A stretch of 64,000 nt of DNA, taken from the NCBI GenBank assembly GCA_965222705.1, contig CBDCUO010000057.1, positions 336,989-400,988 of the forward strand, written 5' to 3'. The translations under genes and the position numbers were made by a program. The notes under the pieces are model-generated. The model did no database searches. It was given only the letters and a program-made list of their open reading frames with translations, and had not been told where the DNA came from. This document shows, in pieces, positions 62,201-64,000 of the stretch; position 1 is the first letter of the stretch, and each line of letters opens with the position of its first letter. Source of the stretch: JAFMDF01 sp965222705. GTDB lineage: Bacteria > Bacteroidota > Bacteroidia > Chitinophagales > Saprospiraceae.

Positions 62201-62683
62201 TTAAATTTAGGTCTCACCGTTGACGGAGAAAATGACGGGGTATCTTCCGGAACAGCAACAGGAGATGATACTGCAGGTTCTCCTGACGACGAAGATGGCG
62301 TAAATATCTTCCCTTCACTAGATATTGTACCTGGCGGAACCATTATCTTGCCAATTGAGGTGTTGAATACAACAGGAGATACTGCTCATTTAGAAGCTTG
62401 GATTGATTGGAATGGAGATGGCGACTTTGACGATCCAGGAGAAATGGTAGTTAATATAAATGACGAAAATAATATAGGTACGTTCCCTACCTCAGTTACT
62501 ATAGCTGTGCCGACTGACGCAACTACCGGGCAAGCACTGGGAGTTCGTTTCAGACTGAGTAACACTGATAATATGACCCCGACAGGTCAAATAACTTCAG
62601 GAGAGGTAGAAGACTATATAATCGGAATTAATTGCCCTGCAAATATTTGCTTACCGGTTCAAACAACGGTGATCAAAAAGTAA
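59288..62683 (+). CDS. Repetitive surface protein (DUF11, tandem repeats, GEVED)
   Basis: 1131 residues with a longer-than-usual signal peptide (FLFALFFFAGFALNTQAQ). DUF11-like domains at about 45-160 and 250-385 (SVDVDSAGVGDTVTFTISI, then LASGQSSIVSPGDTVDYTITV), followed by four near-identical 80-residue repeats (about 524-842), another Ig-like domain, and a C-terminal GEVED domain (WIDWNGDGDFDDPGE to GEVEDYIIG). It ends just after GEVED with no T9SS sorting domain, odd for a secreted Bacteroidota protein. Probably an adhesin or matrix protein. A terminator follows 80 bases downstream. Confidence 0.88.
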   Translation: MLMRNYLLILERESNKSRFLRIPWRKFLFALFFFAGFALNTQAQHDLSLLKSVDVDSAGVGDTVTFTISIINDADSSVNTVVVKDSLPANVTFIDSLPDKGSYDPTTHLWTVGNITTSAADDTIDLEIRVRIDAPGLVFNEAEIHSTAAGDYDVDSSPGDGDILDDDYASACVSVPFKICPAQEDTILLTAPLGYSNYQWSRNGTPIGGATSNTYKAYQAGEYTFTADTMSCSGGVCCPIIIEEACFDLALDKKLASGQSSIVSPGDTVDYTITVHNQGDYYVDSILITDYVPTGMTPIGWSGNDTLLTIADSQLPAGGLAPGPDSTISVNISLIIGSSVSADSLVNYAEISKGVDVSGTDSRDIDSNYDTNDTNNPGGLSNSPADDYIDGNGTGTPGDGVAATDADNHDPQVIYICPTITDPSPAVTVCSGDPVDTLYVVTTTADSISFVYFTTQQTGSDMYSGGTAIDTIPATNDTARITNVSFPVNNTTSPITYYVYAILHPTPSSASCRPSQEIQVTVAPQPAFTGRDTAICNGETIDLEDLLTGTLIGAVDYGTSFGTYPDTITTTVSPSITTTYYVRDSVEATGCVDTAQITITVTPQPAFTGRDTTICNGESIDLEDLLTGTLVGAVDYGTTFGTYSDTITTVVSPSVTTTYYVRDSVENATGCVDTAQITITVTPQPAFTGRDTTICNGETIDLEDLLTGTLVGAVDYGTTFGTYSDTITTTVSPSITTTYYVRDSVENATGCVDTAQITITVTPQPAFTGRDTAICNGETIDLEDLLTGTLIGAVDYGTTFGTYSDTITTVVSPSVTTTYYIRDSIENATGCVDTAQITITVRPLPTATLAVSDTTICSGESASIVISNTQLGVKYQLRNDGTDNNVGIAVPGNGGNITFTLMNLTTDSTFNILATDTTTGSMCAVELTDKGVITVVECDYGDLQDLTAGTGAGDYQTLEANNGPSHYIISGLNLGLTVDGENDGVSSGTATGDDTAGSPDDEDGVNIFPSLDIVPGGTIILPIEVLNTTGDTAHLEAWIDWNGDGDFDDPGEMVVNINDENNIGTFPTSVTIAVPTDATTGQALGVRFRLSNTDNMTPTGQITSGEVEDYIIGINCPANICLPVQTTVIKK
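60857..61813 (+). repeat. Four tandem 79-80-codon repeats in the surface protein
   Basis: Units start at 60857, 61094, 61334 and 61574 (237, 240, 240, 240 bases). The first lacks one codon (VEATGC instead of VENATGC). In the second half of the unit, copies 1 and 3 share one DNA version and copies 2 and 4 another, giving an A-B-A-B pattern, while other parts group differently. Confidence 0.9.
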
Positions 62684-62764
62684 GGGTCTTAAAAAAGATT
62701 TCTTTGACCGCTATTAGCCGTCAAAGGCGAACGAAAAATAATGTTCTCTATAATAGATTGGTCA

Positions 62765-62793
62765 ATCCCTGCCCACTACGGGCAGGGATTTTT
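62765..62793 (+). terminator. Rho-independent terminator
   Basis: ATCCCTGCCC (62765-62774) pairs perfectly with GGGCAGGGAT (62780-62789) around ACTAC, followed by TTTTG. It ends the transcript of the repetitive surface protein. Confidence 0.85.
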
Positions 62794-62856
62794 GTTTTGT
62801 CGTTATTTAGTTGATAATTTTTTTTAAGATTCATTTAATACTTTGTAATTTAAGTT

Positions 62857-63972
62857 TCATAATATTTTAGGGTTGACGTTTTTATAATGTCGCTCCATTT
62901 TTAATCTGGCATTATTTAGTGAAAACTGCCAGTTGATTTTAATTTTTTTATCACTACGTTCTTTGACAAGAGTTAATACTTTTTTTTCGAGCAATTCCTT
63001 GGTAGGAATTCTTTGATTTAAACATTGCCTAGCTAAAGCTGAAAATTCAATTTCTATCATATTGAGCCAAGATGCAGATAGAGGCGTATAATAAAAATCA
63101 AATTTTTGAGTCAGCTCAAATGCTTTTTGTACACAAAAGTTTTCATAAAATGAACTGGCCTTATGTGTATTCAAATTATCTTGAACTGTTCTTAGTTTTA
63201 TAGCATTGGGATATTGCTGTGCTACAAAATCCAAAAAGTCGGCATAATCTTTCTTTGTGCGACGATCATAAACTTTAGCTATTCTTTTGCCCGTCAAAGG
63301 TTCAATAGCTGCAAGTAAAGAACAGGAACCGTTTTTCTTATAAGCATAATGCTCTTTAGTGATTTTTCCTGACCTCATTGCTATTGGTTGTTTTGTATTC
63401 TCAATCAGGAAACAAGGGCGTTCATCAAAGCAAATAACTGGATATAGTGGATCATACTCTAGGCTGTAAAGCCATAAAAATTTGTTCCATCTGAGCTAGA
63501 AAACCAGCTGTTATTTTGCCGATACACCAGTAGCACTTTAAGTGAGGCTTAAGTTCATTTTTTTTAAAATTAGACCTACTTGATTGTGGGAAATATGATC
63601 ACAATACTCAAGTTCTACTAATTTATCGGCCAATAATCGAAGTGTCCATTTAGCATGCCCCTCTGGAGGTTCGCTACAAGCTAATGCAGTAACTTTAGCT
63701 TTCTGTAAAGCATCTATCTCTAATGGACGACCTGATCTTGGTTTATCTTCTAAAAAATTTAAACCTTCAGATTTATATTTTTTAGCCCAGGTAGATGCTG
63801 TTTGGTAGCTAATTCCTAAGAGATCTGATACTTCCTGATAGGTTTGACCATTATGCAAAGCTTTCAAGCCTGTTGCTCGTTTGTATTCTCTTGATTTCAA
63901 AGAATCTTTCGAAAGTATTTCTTCTATTTTTTTAAGATCTGCTTTCTTTAATTTGACATGTTGTTTTTTCAT
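62857..63972 (-). pseudogene. IS630-family transposase, two frameshifts
   Basis: The N-terminal part (63538-63972, MKKQHVKLKKADLKKIEEIL with the HTH region TYQEVSDLLGISYQTASTWAK) and the C-terminal part (62857-63378) are parts of one DDE transposase. D in VICFDERPC, D in VQDNLNTHK and E in WLNMIEIEFS are all present. The first break is at an A8 run (T8 at 63558-63565): one more A, or a -1 slip, gives LKKNELKPHLK. The second is at a T5 run (A5 at 63476-63480): one T fewer gives QILWLYSLEYDPLYP. Together the intact protein would be about 370 residues. The right end of the element is outside the window. Confidence 0.85.
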
Positions 63973-64000
63973 CTTCCGATCTTTTTTCGAAAAATACGAA
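62857..64000 (-). mobile_element. IS630-family insertion sequence, partial
   Basis: The transposase above defines an IS630-type element which inserts at TA. Terminal inverted repeats were not located: the left end should lie between the terminator (62793) and the transposase end, while the right end is at or beyond the window edge. Inference from the family. Confidence 0.6.

Noticed and set aside
1..64000. CRISPR arrays, tRNA and rRNA genes
   Set aside because: No regularly spaced repeats, cloverleaf-like segments or rRNA-like sequence were noticed on reading; a dedicated search (for example covariance models) would be needed to exclude short RNAs.

Overview
The window reads as one contiguous piece of an AT-rich genome of the phylum Bacteroidota, most likely a Saprospira/Lewinella-type marine or environmental member (the phylum is well supported, the class is inference). 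Evidence: a type IX secretion (T9SS) membrane protein of the PorP/SprF family beside a TPR-PD40-OmpA protein, a peptidase with a T9SS sorting domain, a CarboxypepD_reg-type TonB receptor, DUF4175, DUF5916, DUF6438, DUF11 and GEVED domain proteins, and promoters of the Bacteroidota type (-7 TAnnTTTG, -33 TTG). About 57 genes are supported. I saw no rRNA, tRNA or CRISPR array.

Layout. 1-6.6 kb: 3' end of an AlkB-type alkane monooxygenase, a frameshifted VOC protein, an ABC ATPase, a large glycosyltransferase fusion, recR (frameshifted) and a DEAD-box helicase. 7-16 kb: DUF4175 giant membrane protein, omega-amidase, SDR, lipA, and an adenylate cyclase fused to TM2, TPR-like and SHOCT parts. 16.1-20.6 kb: a five-gene minus-strand operon (TonB receptor, lipoprotein, Fur/Zur regulator, lipoprotein, MerC-like protein) whose promoter carries two matching palindromes; it looks like an autoregulated zinc or other metal uptake unit. 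20.7-32.4 kb: housekeeping and accessory genes (RluD-type pseudouridine synthase, SMUG2-like glycosylase, Uma2, NlpC/P60, DUF5916, DctP, RsmF-like, MBL). 32.9-41.8 kb: polysaccharide region with a response regulator, a receiver-like/sugar-transferase fusion, four glycosyltransferases and a GT-C mannosyltransferase-like membrane protein. 42-52 kb: beta-helix lipoprotein, epimerase-like protein, ECF sigma factor, S8 peptidase with altered catalytic positions and several small genes. 52.2-56 kb: the T9SS-associated pair. 57-62.7 kb: a lipoprotein and a long repetitive surface protein. 62.8-64 kb: a broken IS630-family transposase at the window edge.

What stands out is non-coding structure: a short repeat family with two copies whose hairpin changes in a compensated way, a 182-bp element with perfect 22-bp terminal inverted repeats, a nested inverted repeat before an outer-membrane gene, a long imperfect hairpin after a lipoprotein gene, a 20-bp perfect palindrome between divergent genes, and a cluster of TGTGACA motifs before a response regulator. 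Three loci (VOC, recR, IS630 transposase) are disrupted by four single-base changes in homopolymer runs, which could be genuine decay, slippage sites or assembly errors. I did not find a clear novel multi-gene defence or biosynthetic system; the strongest candidates for new biology are the metal-uptake operon with its operators, the cyclase fusion and the TA-flanked repeat family.
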